From NCBI GenBank assembly GCA_002343185.1, contig DDRT01000016.1, positions 77,094 to 128,849 of the forward strand: a stretch of DNA of 51,756 bases, in the 5' to 3' direction. The notes beneath the pieces were generated by a model. It saw only the letters and a program-made list of their open reading frames with translations, made no database searches and had not been told where the DNA came from. This DNA is from Deltaproteobacteria bacterium UBA2409. Lineage in GTDB: Bacteria; Bdellovibrionota_C; UBA2361; DDRT01. The first letter of the stretch is position 1. Every line of letters begins with the position of its first letter. Shown in pieces: positions 27,059-35,748 of the stretch. A program made the translations under genes and the position numbers.

Positions 27059-27571
27059 ATGAATACAAGGGTTAGTTTAGTATTACTATCACTAGTTATA
27101 TTTTTCTCTGTTAGTCATGCAGATACATGTTATGAAAAAAGGGGGGGGGATGATTCTCAAATCCCTCCACTTCCAGATAGTGCCCCACGATGTGGCGAGA
27201 GACATTTAAATTTCTCAGACGATCAAGATGTAAAATGTGTTAGGAAGAAGGGTGAGGAGTCCCTTACCGTGAATGAGCTTCTTGAGCGATGCAAGAATGA
27301 ACTTTGTGGAGTACGTAAGTGTCCAATTGAAAATTGCCAACATCCTGGAACTCCAAAATGTGGAGGAGATAATAAAAAGTGTCAGCTATACATTAAGAAA
27401 GAGAAATGTGATGTAGAATGGCAGAAAGAGCCTAATCCACATAGGGAGCGTGAGGAATATTCTGGGCGACTTAATTTTAAGATAGAATGTTGGTGTGCAT
27501 GTAAGTTAGAACAAGGCTTAAGTGTCGAAAATAAGTCTTCTGAATTATCAAAAAATGTCCATAACTATTAG
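27059..27571 (+). CDS. Small secreted Cys-rich protein with in-frame A6G9 tract
   Basis: A 170-aa protein with a signal peptide (VSLVLLSLVIFFSVSHA) and 13 cysteines after it. AAGGTGG lies just before the ATG. Shortly after the signal peptide the gene contains A6 followed by G9 (27135-27149), coding EKRGG. Slippage there would shift the frame and switch off the rest of the protein. No homologous family recognised. Confidence 0.65.
   Translation: MNTRVSLVLLSLVIFFSVSHADTCYEKRGGDDSQIPPLPDSAPRCGERHLNFSDDQDVKCVRKKGEESLTVNELLERCKNELCGVRKCPIENCQHPGTPKCGGDNKKCQLYIKKEKCDVEWQKEPNPHREREEYSGRLNFKIECWCACKLEQGLSVENKSSELSKNVHNY
27135..27149. repeat. A6G9 homopolymer tract in coding sequence
   Basis: Six A residues followed by nine G residues inside the 27059 gene, 77 nt after its start. 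G9 is by far the longest G run I noticed and is striking in such AT-rich DNA. Homopolymer G tracts of this size are typical sites of slipped-strand phase variation. Confidence 0.85.
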
Positions 27572-27766
27572 ATATAATCTTGATCTGGTTAAATAAACCT
27601 CGCACGAGTCTATTTTGACCTCGAAAAGCTCAAAACACTGCGGTGTGACTTAGCGAATGTGCTCTCAGATTGCTATAGGTTGAAATTCTTGCGTCCTCGC
27701 AAAATTCAAGTTCGGCGCGTTTAAATAGAATTTAAAAGAAATTTTTGATCAGAACGCATCGTTGAG

Positions 27767-28168
27767 CTAGGAACATTCAGGCATTGAGTAACAGCAGCGT
27801 ATAGTTCCATAACCATGGGTTTCAAAAGTGCTTATAAATCCTCTATGACTCTCGTCATAAGTACAGGCAGTAAATTTGCTGGTAGTAGATGCAGGAGGGA
27901 AAATTGTTTCTTTCAAGATATACTTACTATCGCTACATGAAACGTCTTTTTTGTGTTCAGCTTCTGCTATATAAGATAACTCGAGGAATCTTTGCGCCTG
28001 GTTCTTGAATTTTAGTATATTTTTTGAGTCAATAATGCAGTTGGACAAATCTTCGTAAAAATTTATAATTTGACCTTGTGCCCGGAGTGGAAAAACATCA
28101 CATGCCTGTCTACTTTCGGCGATTGCGTTGGTTGCAGTTATAATCAAAAAAATGGTTATAAGTCTCAT
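27767..28168 (-). CDS. Small secreted protein, 7 Cys, paralog of its upstream neighbour
   Basis: A 133-aa protein. I take the ATG at 28168 (MRLITIFLIITATNAIAES, a clean signal peptide) with GAGGGA upstream, rather than a start 66 nt earlier. The seven mature cysteines, with a CC pair and a final C near the C-terminus (RCCYSMPEC), follow the same pattern as the gene ending 4 nt upstream (VCCPIDPPKTC). The two look like tandem paralogs in one operon. Function unknown. Placement between the two peptidoglycan-hydrolase-like genes would suit a periplasmic inhibitor or immunity role, but that is a guess. Confidence 0.6.
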   Translation of the reverse strand: MRLITIFLIITATNAIAESRQACDVFPLRAQGQIINFYEDLSNCIIDSKNILKFKNQAQRFLELSYIAEAEHKKDVSCSDSKYILKETIFPPASTTSKFTACTYDESHRGFISTFETHGYGTIRCCYSMPECS

Positions 28169-28172
28169 ATAT

Positions 28173-28601
28173 TTATCCCTCTTCTGATTCACTAGATTCG
28201 CATGTTTTTGGTGGGTCAATCGGGCAGCAAACAATTTTTATGTATGAAGTCCATGAATCCACTTCGCGGCCATAATCTTCGCATCTTATAATATCTTCTC
28301 TGACTTTGATCATCTTTGATCCCGCTGGAACTCGGGGTGGAAATCCGGAGCATGCTGTTTTTTCTATATGATCGATATTCCGCTGAGCTCGGTAATAGCT
28401 CCATTGTATTATATCATCCTCGGATGGAGCAAATTCTTCGCAAATCCAGCTGCTTCGATATTTGAAATTATAGAATGCATCTCCAAATAGCTCTATCAGT
28501 TTTTCGTTAGGCTCACATTGAATTTCAGAATTTGCAATCACTGGCGAAATAATCATGAATGCAAAGACCAGCTTTAGCTTATAATATTTTCAACATTTCA
28601 T
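28173..28601 (-). pseudogene. Secreted 7-Cys protein gene with early stop in its signal peptide
   Basis: From the ATG at 28601 the frame reads MKC then TGA (28592-28590), and continues KYYKLKLVFAFMIISPVIANSE, a complete signal peptide, into an open frame ending at 28173. An ATG at 28556 gives 127 aa but keeps only half the signal peptide. Either the gene is broken by a single nonsense change or frameshift, or it starts at a rare codon such as CTG. The mature part has seven cysteines like its downstream neighbour (gap 4 nt). Confidence 0.5.
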
Positions 28602-28766
28602 AATCTTATATTCGGGTCATTTATGTTTTATACTCCAACCATTTTTATCACTTTTCTGTTATTTGTCTTTACAAACCTTTATTAAGTGAATCAATTAGAT
28701 TTTTCACTCTGATGATATTCATAATAAGACTGCACTGATTAGAGATAGTCTATTGAGGTTATTAAT

Positions 28767-30728
28767 ATGTTTTTACGATTTGAGCTTCTTTTTATATCCC
28801 TTCTCCTAGGCGGATCCCTAAATTATATTCACGCTGATACTGCACTTTGCGATTCATTTGCAATTGCTCTTAAAAGATCCTTACTCGCTCATGGTAGTGA
28901 TATGAGTGTCTCAGTTGCGAATTGTGAAGCAACAAACAGATCAGGTCGTGTTAAACTTTACCTTTCATCTTCTGGATCTTTCGCAGAGATAGGAAGGTCT
29001 ATGGTGTTTTTATACATGGACAATGTCCCCTCAAACAGAAATCCTCAGGTGAGAATTGGAGGGTGGCCTGAAAGTAGCAACTCTCTACCAAATTCGATCA
29101 AAAATGATCTACAGAATATTCAAGTTGGAGACCTTGGAGTATTTAAAGCTAGTTCGATAAGATTTCATGGGGTTGGTAAAAGGTTTGCAAACTTTGAAAC
29201 AGATAGTCCATGTGGTCTGCCTTATGATGATAATCGTGGATGCTCAAGTGGCGAATCATTAAATCAGGGGGAGGCTTACTTAAGGGTGAATCCATGGGGG
29301 TATCACCCGTACTACCGACCTGAAACATATGATGTGAGGATTGTAGTAGATATTGAAATGTCACAGGCTTGTCTAACTGATGCTGAGATAGAGGCAAGAA
29401 CTAATTTAGCTATTCATGGCTCTTCCAATCTTTGCGCTGTAGGGGAGCTTGAGCGTATCTCAAGAGAGATCTCTAGGCTCAATGAAAATGCCTGTATAAA
29501 ACCAAGGCCTAAGCCATTTCTTCCACGTGGGCTTGATAAGGTTAACTTAGAACCTAGATCTACTTATTCGAGCTGGCCTCACTGTAACGAAATGATCTAT
29601 AAAGCGATGCTATATGCAGGATATCCTATCGCTGGAACTCCTTCAAAGAGCGAACTTGATTATCTAAAACGAAACAAGTGGCAGTGTCACAGGGTTAAAA
29701 ATGCGATCCATCCGTATCGGTTTGGGAGATTCTCTGAGAAGGAAGAAGTGATTATATTTTTACCAGAGAAAGAGGGAGAAGGGGAAAAACTACTGGGTGT
29801 TCTTCAAGCGATAGATGTAATTCCTGAAAGATATCCAGAGACACTCAGAAAGGTAAAATATTTCAAATCTCCTGTTACATTATTTGAAGATTTAAAAAGA
29901 GGAGCAGAAGTTCCAAAAATCCCTGGTGTCGTAAAAAAGGGAAAGATGAACCAGGAACGATATACAAAGATTTTACAAGCTATAAAAACTCGTGGGGAAG
30001 TTGCGTTTAATGCTTTTGGTTTACAGATCCAAAACCGAAACCTTGTATCTACAGAAAGCATTATAAAGCTTGGCGAAGATTTTAAAGTTGCCTATGCCTG
30101 TTTGCCACCTAAGGAGAAGGAAGTTGAGGATAATGATGAGTGTGATGATTATTCATTGGATAAAAAGTGTATTGATAAGCTTTGTAAAAGTTATGGGCTC
30201 AGGAAAGGGATGAGGAGTGGCTCAAAAGATTCAATTACTATGAGGATAGAGCCTAGATTTAGAAAAAAAGCTGTGGCAGCTGTGATTAAAGCAGGATTTG
30301 GCCTGGACAACGAGGGTAAAGCGATAAATGGAATAAATACAAGAGAAGATCAGATTATTATGCATGCGATTTTAGCTGAAGAGTCAAAATATAACCCGTG
30401 GATTCGTAACAGTAAAAGTCCTGATAATAGTCATGGACTATCACAGCATAATCTTCTAGGAATGGAGCATAGAAGAACTGCTGTTGAAAACGCATACAAG
30501 AAACCATACGAAGAGGTTATTTATTATCCTAAAGAAAATCTAGAAATAGCTAAGTGGCTATATAACGGAAAATTAAAATTGCATCGTAAGAATCCAAGAA
30601 AAAACCCAATTAAAATAAGATTCAATGACTGGACTGTTTGGAGGAATAAAGCTTATTTGAAACATCTTCCTCAAGCTCGGATTGATCATCGCGAATATCT
30701 TGAATGGTTGAGAGAGAATAATGGCTAG
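28767..30728 (+). CDS. Large secreted protein with C-terminal lytic-transglycosylase-like domain
   Basis: A 653-aa exported protein (GAGG before the ATG, signal peptide 1-23). The first ~450 residues parallel the gene at 21695: CDSFAIALKRSLLAH versus CSEILGVVNNALRTSLIAQ, CAVGELERISREI versus CGAQPRSELHKVM, AIHPYRFG versus AVHPFKYG, and ACLPP versus ICIPP at the domain end. The C-terminal ~150 residues differ and resemble an SLT-type transglycosylase, with AEESKYNP (E538/E539, catalytic Glu candidate) followed by SHGLSQ at 555-560. It would cleave the glycan strand of peptidoglycan. The call is by eye. Confidence 0.65.
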   Translation: MFLRFELLFISLLLGGSLNYIHADTALCDSFAIALKRSLLAHGSDMSVSVANCEATNRSGRVKLYLSSSGSFAEIGRSMVFLYMDNVPSNRNPQVRIGGWPESSNSLPNSIKNDLQNIQVGDLGVFKASSIRFHGVGKRFANFETDSPCGLPYDDNRGCSSGESLNQGEAYLRVNPWGYHPYYRPETYDVRIVVDIEMSQACLTDAEIEARTNLAIHGSSNLCAVGELERISREISRLNENACIKPRPKPFLPRGLDKVNLEPRSTYSSWPHCNEMIYKAMLYAGYPIAGTPSKSELDYLKRNKWQCHRVKNAIHPYRFGRFSEKEEVIIFLPEKEGEGEKLLGVLQAIDVIPERYPETLRKVKYFKSPVTLFEDLKRGAEVPKIPGVVKKGKMNQERYTKILQAIKTRGEVAFNAFGLQIQNRNLVSTESIIKLGEDFKVAYACLPPKEKEVEDNDECDDYSLDKKCIDKLCKSYGLRKGMRSGSKDSITMRIEPRFRKKAVAAVIKAGFGLDNEGKAINGINTREDQIIMHAILAEESKYNPWIRNSKSPDNSHGLSQHNLLGMEHRRTAVENAYKKPYEEVIYYPKENLEIAKWLYNGKLKLHRKNPRKNPIKIRFNDWTVWRNKAYLKHLPQARIDHREYLEWLRENNG

Positions 30729-30924
30729 TGAATAGTTAAAGTCATGACTTCAGTTGGTATATAAAATTTTCTGAAGAAAAATTATTCCTTATAATGAATA
30801 GGATTAATTTTTCATATTCTACTAAGTTCAGGTAACATTTTCGTTATAACTAATCTATAAATTATTTAACTGACTCACGGAATTACGATTCAACGATCTG
30901 TGTTTGAGGCTTAGTGTTTTTTCA

Positions 30925-32235
30925 ATGCAAGAACGTTTGGATTTTATTTCAGAGATCGGTAGAAGATTACCTGAAGATTTTATTCGTAATTCAATTATTG
31001 CTGCTGGAGTTACGATTTTATTAGCTCAGGCCTTTATCTGTGTTCTCCCATTATTTTATGGCATCAGAGATCTTCATCAAGATTATCTAATGGGATTAGC
31101 TATAAGACACGGAGAAAATCCTTATCAAAATGTTAAAGAGCTATGGGACAGATATTTCAATTCTCAATACCGAGGAAGTCTTGATCATATAAGCCCACAT
31201 ACTCCAGTTATGGCTTTTATCTTTGTACCTTTGTCATATCTTCCTTTATGGTTTGTAAGTCTAATCTGGTATTTATTATCAGTTTTTTCAGTATGGATCG
31301 GGGTTGGTATTGCTTTAAGATTGACCAATCAAAGTTTGAACTTAAGACCAATAATAATATCTCTCTTTGCAATCTCATTAGCTGGTCGACATGAGCTTAT
31401 GATGGGGCAGGTCAACAGTTTTATTTTTTTACTAATGGTGCTTTGTTATCGATTCATTGAAGAAGGAAAGAGTGTATATGCAGGGATATGCTTGGGAATT
31501 ACATTAACTTTGAAATTTTTCGGCTGGCCTATACTTTTCTTCTTGATCATGCATAAGAATTATAGGGTAGTGGTAGTATCTTTGTTAGTGCCTCTGTTCG
31601 CATACTCTACTCTATTATTTTACGATAATGGCGATTTAATTCAGTCATATTTTGAGGACGTCGTCATTGATGTGGATCAGTATTATGCTGGTAGTATGGG
31701 TGATTTATCCTTAATGTCTATGCTCGTCAAAATGCAAACAAGACACCAAATTGAAAGAGTTAGAGGTTATCATTTTAAGGTTGCTCTACCCGGAAAGAAT
31801 CTTGTCCCTGTTGAGCCTTCGTTAAGATGGCAGAGTAGAATATTTGGATTTGCGATAATTGTTTTCATGCTTGTAATTGTTATTCAACATAATTTTGCTA
31901 CAGGTTTCCATAGGGCTTTGATACTTTCTTGTCTCTCTAGTCCTATTTCCTGGACTCACTATCTAGTACCTTTGCTTTTTAGTTTGACTGTGCTTTTTCC
32001 AACTATTAATGATCGCAAAACTTTATTAACATTTTGTTCTCTTTCTATCCCATTATTCCTTAACGCCGAGGTTTATGCAGTGAATCTTTACGGATGGATT
32101 AGCAGCATAGAGACCCATGGACTTGCACCAGGTTGGGTAGTAGCAGGCGCTCTTATCCCAACTTTTTGTCTTATTGGTGCTGCTTGTTTGTTGATAATTT
32201 CAGAGAAAGAAATTCTATCAAGAAATGAAAGTTAA
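30925..32235 (+). CDS. GT87-family membrane glycosyltransferase (DUF2029-like)
   Basis: A 436-aa polytopic membrane protein with about ten helices. The GT87 signature segments are present: GLAIRHGENPYQ after the first helix, a GQVNSFIFLLMVLCYR helix, GICLGITLTLKFFGWPI, and the later SPISWTHYLVPLL. Family members such as the mycobacterial mannosyltransferases use polyprenyl-phosphate-linked sugars. I prefer the ATG at 30925 to a TTG at 30904. Its stop overlaps that of the convergent gene at 32232. Confidence 0.75.
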   Translation: MQERLDFISEIGRRLPEDFIRNSIIAAGVTILLAQAFICVLPLFYGIRDLHQDYLMGLAIRHGENPYQNVKELWDRYFNSQYRGSLDHISPHTPVMAFIFVPLSYLPLWFVSLIWYLLSVFSVWIGVGIALRLTNQSLNLRPIIISLFAISLAGRHELMMGQVNSFIFLLMVLCYRFIEEGKSVYAGICLGITLTLKFFGWPILFFLIMHKNYRVVVVSLLVPLFAYSTLLFYDNGDLIQSYFEDVVIDVDQYYAGSMGDLSLMSMLVKMQTRHQIERVRGYHFKVALPGKNLVPVEPSLRWQSRIFGFAIIVFMLVIVIQHNFATGFHRALILSCLSSPISWTHYLVPLLFSLTVLFPTINDRKTLLTFCSLSIPLFLNAEVYAVNLYGWISSIETHGLAPGWVVAGALIPTFCLIGAACLLIISEKEILSRNES

Positions 32236-32993
32236 AAATTGGGTTCCGACGTGTAGGAACTTATGCAGCCATTATAGATCTCATTTATTTCTGGAATTTC
32301 TAGTGTTACTGTGTAAATAACTCCTGAATTTTTCTTATATAGCTCCAGAAATTTAGAATTCGATGAGGCCAGAATGCTCACATTTTTTCCGTTCCAGTTA
32401 AATTTAACTTTAGGATCAAGCTTGTCCTTTGCAGCATCGACAAATTTTGTCAAAAAGAATTTTAGAATATCATCTGGAGTCACGTTTTCAACATGAAAAT
32501 GTCTAATTATGCTCCCAGTAATTGCCTTCGAGTTGTAAGGATCTGGCTGTTCTAATGCATGAGGGTACTCGCCTAGATAGTGAAGCAGTTGATCCATAAT
32601 TTTTGGATTGCGTGCGTGATCTTCACATAATCTGATTTGCTCGTTTCTAGTAACCCATTTTTCTCTTTCTTGCTCTTGTTGTTCAGACCATTGATGTCTC
32701 GCCAAATAATCTTGAACCTTGGGATTGAAACGAGTAGTAGGAACAAGAGCATTTATGAGAAGAAGCCCTGCTATGACCCGAAATAGCAATGGATAATAAT
32801 TTTTCGAAGTTACCCAAATAATAAAGAAAAGGCAGAAGGTTCCAATAAAAGAAATAGCCATTTGAGGGTAAAAGAATATATATATATAAAAGCCTCCTGG
32901 ATCGTTTGCTTCCTTAAGTCCTTTTTCCAGGAACGCAATCAAAATGTTTAGCAGTATCATTAAAATGAGAGATATAATTGTAATGTACTTCAT
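32232..32993 (-). CDS. Membrane-anchored protein of unknown function
   Basis: A 253-aa protein. Residues 1-90 hold three hydrophobic segments, and the rest is a soluble domain of mixed helices and strands. No family recognised. Its stop overlaps the convergent GT87 gene's stop. A short TATATA repeat lies within the first third of the gene (32877-32889). The 286 bp upstream to the next gene hold no convincing feature. Confidence 0.6.
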   Translation of the reverse strand: MKYITIISLILMILLNILIAFLEKGLKEANDPGGFYIYIFFYPQMAISFIGTFCLFFIIWVTSKNYYPLLFRVIAGLLLINALVPTTRFNPKVQDYLARHQWSEQQEQEREKWVTRNEQIRLCEDHARNPKIMDQLLHYLGEYPHALEQPDPYNSKAITGSIIRHFHVENVTPDDILKFFLTKFVDAAKDKLDPKVKFNWNGKNVSILASSNSKFLELYKKNSGVIYTVTLEIPEINEIYNGCISSYTSEPNF

Positions 32994-33279
32994 CTTTATG
33001 GCCTGTAGATTTACCCATAATAACAGATTTTGAAGTCGAAAAACTAATCACAATTAAGAGATATCTACAGATTTCCCGCTTGGTGTTGTGAGGCCTCAAT
33101 TTTTAACACTCCTTGCCGGTAATAAACTAAGTGTTTAAAAAACAGGACTAAATCAATGGTCTAACTGCTGGAGTTGACTTGGATACAGGAAAAGTTATTT
33201 AGTCAGAGTCATATGCAACTCGGTTGTGAAGTTATTGAAAAGTGTAAGATGGATACAGATTGGTTCAGTGCCAATTTTT

Positions 33280-34107
33280 CTACAAAAACTCCTGCCCTAT
33301 ACCTTCATGAAGTGATGGGTATAGTAAAGGAGTACCTAAAATTTCCTTCATCTTTAGGTTTCTAATCTGTTTATGCTCTCTCATTCTGTCTGAAGGAGGA
33401 AGATCACTTGGTGTTGCGACAAAACCATATTTTTCTTTATAAAGTGCCAACACTTCTGAAGTTAGCATAGGTTTATCGTCAGAAACATTTATAGCGTTAT
33501 GTCCAGTAAGCCGGGAGGCGGTGAGTTTTAGTAGTAGCTGAATAATATCATCTCTATGTACTCGGTTTGTATATCTGTCAAAATCTGATCTTAGTTGATA
33601 TCTACCATCTTTAAGAGCTAGTCCCATTCCTCTTCCTGGGCCATAAATTCCAGAGATTCGAAGAACAGTAACATTCTTAAAATATCGCCTATATAGATCT
33701 TCAACCATTAATCTTCCTCTTCCTGCTCCAGAAATAGGGGAAGGAGTTGTATCATCAAAGACCTCTCTACCGTCTTCAAAACCAAAAACTGAAGTTGAAC
33801 TTAGATAGATAATAGTCACAGCATCTTTATCAATGATTGTGTTTACCACTTCTTCTGCTATTTGGGTTGGCATAAATTTAGGTGGAGGAGTCGAATCGAT
33901 TATTATCTGCTGATCTTTATAGAGCTCTTTTAGTTGTACACCTTTAAAATCAAGATATGATGGCAAAAAGCAAACTACACCATCTTGGCCAGCGTCCTTT
34001 AAGGGTACAATGGCTTCAGGTCTTCTAACTATTCCTAAAAAAGTATGTGGAGGTAGCTCAGATGCCAACTTCGCTAATACATAACCTGCCCCTAACCCTA
34101 AGATCAT
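33280..34107 (-). CDS. NAD(P)-dependent epimerase/dehydratase-like SDR
   Basis: A 275-aa extended short-chain dehydrogenase. The start ILGLGAGYVLAKLA gives the GxGxxG nucleotide-binding turn. A middle YLSSTSVFG and RISGIYGPGRG follow the extended SDR/YeeZ pattern. An exact catalytic YxxxK is not obvious, as in several YeeZ-type members. Substrate unknown. It is divergent from hemC across the repeat at 34152-34312. Confidence 0.75.
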   Translation of the reverse strand: MILGLGAGYVLAKLASELPPHTFLGIVRRPEAIVPLKDAGQDGVVCFLPSYLDFKGVQLKELYKDQQIIIDSTPPPKFMPTQIAEEVVNTIIDKDAVTIIYLSSTSVFGFEDGREVFDDTTPSPISGAGRGRLMVEDLYRRYFKNVTVLRISGIYGPGRGMGLALKDGRYQLRSDFDRYTNRVHRDDIIQLLLKLTASRLTGHNAINVSDDKPMLTSEVLALYKEKYGFVATPSDLPPSDRMREHKQIRNLKMKEILGTPLLYPSLHEGIGQEFL

Positions 34108-34151
34108 GAGCAGAGTCTACGAGTTAAACACCCAACTCTCAAGGGTTGTAT

Positions 34152-34312
34152 AAAACCTGCGCTCTTTTGGTTATGAGTTTGTAAAGCTCTAAACCAAATG
34201 AGCATCGCAGGGCGAGCGTGGATTAGGCGGAGCCAAAACACGCCGTAGAAGAGGTTGCTTAGTTTGCCCTAAATCCGTCTATACTTAAAACTGAACTGCG
34301 TATGGTATGTTT
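34152..34312 (+). repeat. ~160-bp dispersed repeat, copy A (upstream of hemC)
   Basis: This stretch matches the reverse complement of 40575-40736. The best-conserved part, 34199-34245 (TGAGCATCGCAGGGCGAGCG onward), has about four differences in 47 bp with 40690-40644. Similarity extends through TTTGCCCTAAATCCGTCTAT to about 34312, and leftward to TAAAACCTGCGC. The copies bracket the heme cluster in opposite orientations. The left part can form a weak hairpin; the other copy forms a perfect one. No coding potential is seen, so a MITE-like element is likely. Confidence 0.75.
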
Positions 34313-34339
34313 TTCTATTAGAGTTTAATCTTACTGTTT

Positions 34340-35206
34340 GTGAAAGTATTAACCAGAGGAAGTGCTCTTGCGCTCACCCAAACCAGACTTGTTATCTCTA
34401 AGTTGAGGGAACTTTACCCCGACCGTCACTTTGAAGAGGTGATTGTGAAAACTACAGGTGATCTGAAGCAAGGAACAGCTGAGGCAGCTCTTCTCGATAA
34501 GAGAGCCTGGATCGATACCCTTGAGGAAGCTCTTATCTCAGGCGCAGGGGATTTGGCTGTTCATTCAGGAAAAGATCTTCCAGCAGAGTTGATGTCTGGC
34601 ACTGAAGCTTTTGCAATTTTTGAAAGGGAGACCCCAAATGATACTTTTATCGGAAGATTAGTAGATGGAAAGAGATTAAAATTATCTGAACTTCCGCTAG
34701 GTTCGAAGATTGGAACCGCAAGCAATAGAAGAAGGGAATCTTTGCTATCTTTTAGACATGACCTTGAAGTAGTCCCCCTTAGAGGAAATGTCACTACTAG
34801 AATTAAAAAACTCGATGATGGTGAGCTAGATGGAGCTATTCTTGCTGCTGCAGGAGTAAGGCGTTTAGGACTTGAAGAGGGAGAACTTTTGCCGTTAGAG
34901 TTTTTTGTTCCAGCACCTGCACAGGGGATCCTGGCAATTCAAGTTAGAAAAGGAGAGGCTCCAAATCTAGTTTCAAAAGCACTTAACTCTGTTTTTTTAG
35001 CAGAAAGATCCTTTGCAAGAGCTCTTGGTGCAAGTTGCAAGAGTGCTATAGGTGCTTATGCAGTTATTGATGACGATAAACTCATATTAACTGGAGCTGT
35101 GTATGGTAAGGGTTGTATGAAGAAAGAGCAGATCTCTGGGTTGGTTTTTGAGGCGACTGAACTCGGAGAGCAGCTTGCAAAAAGGTTTGGGGGATTAATT
35201 TGCTAG
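34340..35206 (+). CDS. hemC: Porphobilinogen deaminase (hydroxymethylbilane synthase)
   Basis: HemC links four porphobilinogens into hydroxymethylbilane. The 288-aa protein has the active-site Asp (D71 in GAGDLAVHS) and the dipyrromethane-binding Cys (C233 in LGASCKSAIGAY). KIGTASNRRR and LRGNVTTRIKKLD are the substrate-binding arginine segments. The usual HSMKD reads HSGKD here. It starts at GTG with TTTAAT 10 nt upstream and no Shine-Dalgarno. A repeat at 34152-34312 precedes it. Confidence 0.93.
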   Translation: MKVLTRGSALALTQTRLVISKLRELYPDRHFEEVIVKTTGDLKQGTAEAALLDKRAWIDTLEEALISGAGDLAVHSGKDLPAELMSGTEAFAIFERETPNDTFIGRLVDGKRLKLSELPLGSKIGTASNRRRESLLSFRHDLEVVPLRGNVTTRIKKLDDGELDGAILAAAGVRRLGLEEGELLPLEFFVPAPAQGILAIQVRKGEAPNLVSKALNSVFLAERSFARALGASCKSAIGAYAVIDDDKLILTGAVYGKGCMKKEQISGLVFEATELGEQLAKRFGGLIC

Positions 35207-35266
35207 TAGCTTTATTAAACTCCTTAGAATTGATTCTTTTGAAGACTTTATATTGTTAGCTTGAGT

Positions 35267-35551
35267 ATGAAAATAAAAGAGATTAGCTCTCAGCCCTTTT
35301 ATGATTTGGCGAAGTCATTGAAAGGTCATGATGAATTTACTGCCCATGCCAATCGTCTAGAGGAAGTCCTCAACGGCACTTGGACGACATCCTCCGAACT
35401 AATCTCTGAACTTGGATCTGTTGTTCTCAATATACGTAGGGAGTGCTCGCCTCTTACTCGTGATCAAAGACGTTTGATTAAGGAATGCCTACGCCAGGTA
35501 CGCGGTGTGTGGCCAGGCTTTGGTATTCTACATGGTCTTTGGCCCTGGTAG
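35267..35551 (+). CDS. Small hypothetical protein in the heme cluster
   Basis: A 94-aa protein with no signal peptide; the C-terminus is Trp/Gly-rich (VRGVWPGFGILHGLWPW). The ATG at 35267 is favoured over the TTG at 35261. It lies between hemC and hemA in the same direction. A 197-bp gap follows before hemA, so hemA may have its own promoter. No function can be assigned. Confidence 0.5.
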   Translation: MKIKEISSQPFYDLAKSLKGHDEFTAHANRLEEVLNGTWTTSSELISELGSVVLNIRRECSPLTRDQRRLIKECLRQVRGVWPGFGILHGLWPW

Positions 35552-35748
35552 GGTTCATGTAATATCACATTTATAACCTGCCCGAAGTGATATAAACCCT
35601 GCATTACTTGAACCCACAACTTCACCCTATCGACGATGATCCCATTTTGTCATCGATATGTCATAAATCTAATCTAATCTGCTCAAGATTGACTGCTCTA
35701 GAGAGCTAACTTATTCAAATTACACCTAAATTTTGCAATTATTCTTCT

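Noticed and set aside
32877..32889. TATATA dinucleotide run considered as a phase-variable repeat.
   Set aside because: It is short, lies inside a reading frame in AT-rich DNA, and is too few units to suggest slippage strongly.
33174..33365. A 63-codon plus-strand frame overlapping the end of the epimerase gene.
   Set aside because: No start signal or motif, and about half of it is antisense to a well-supported gene.
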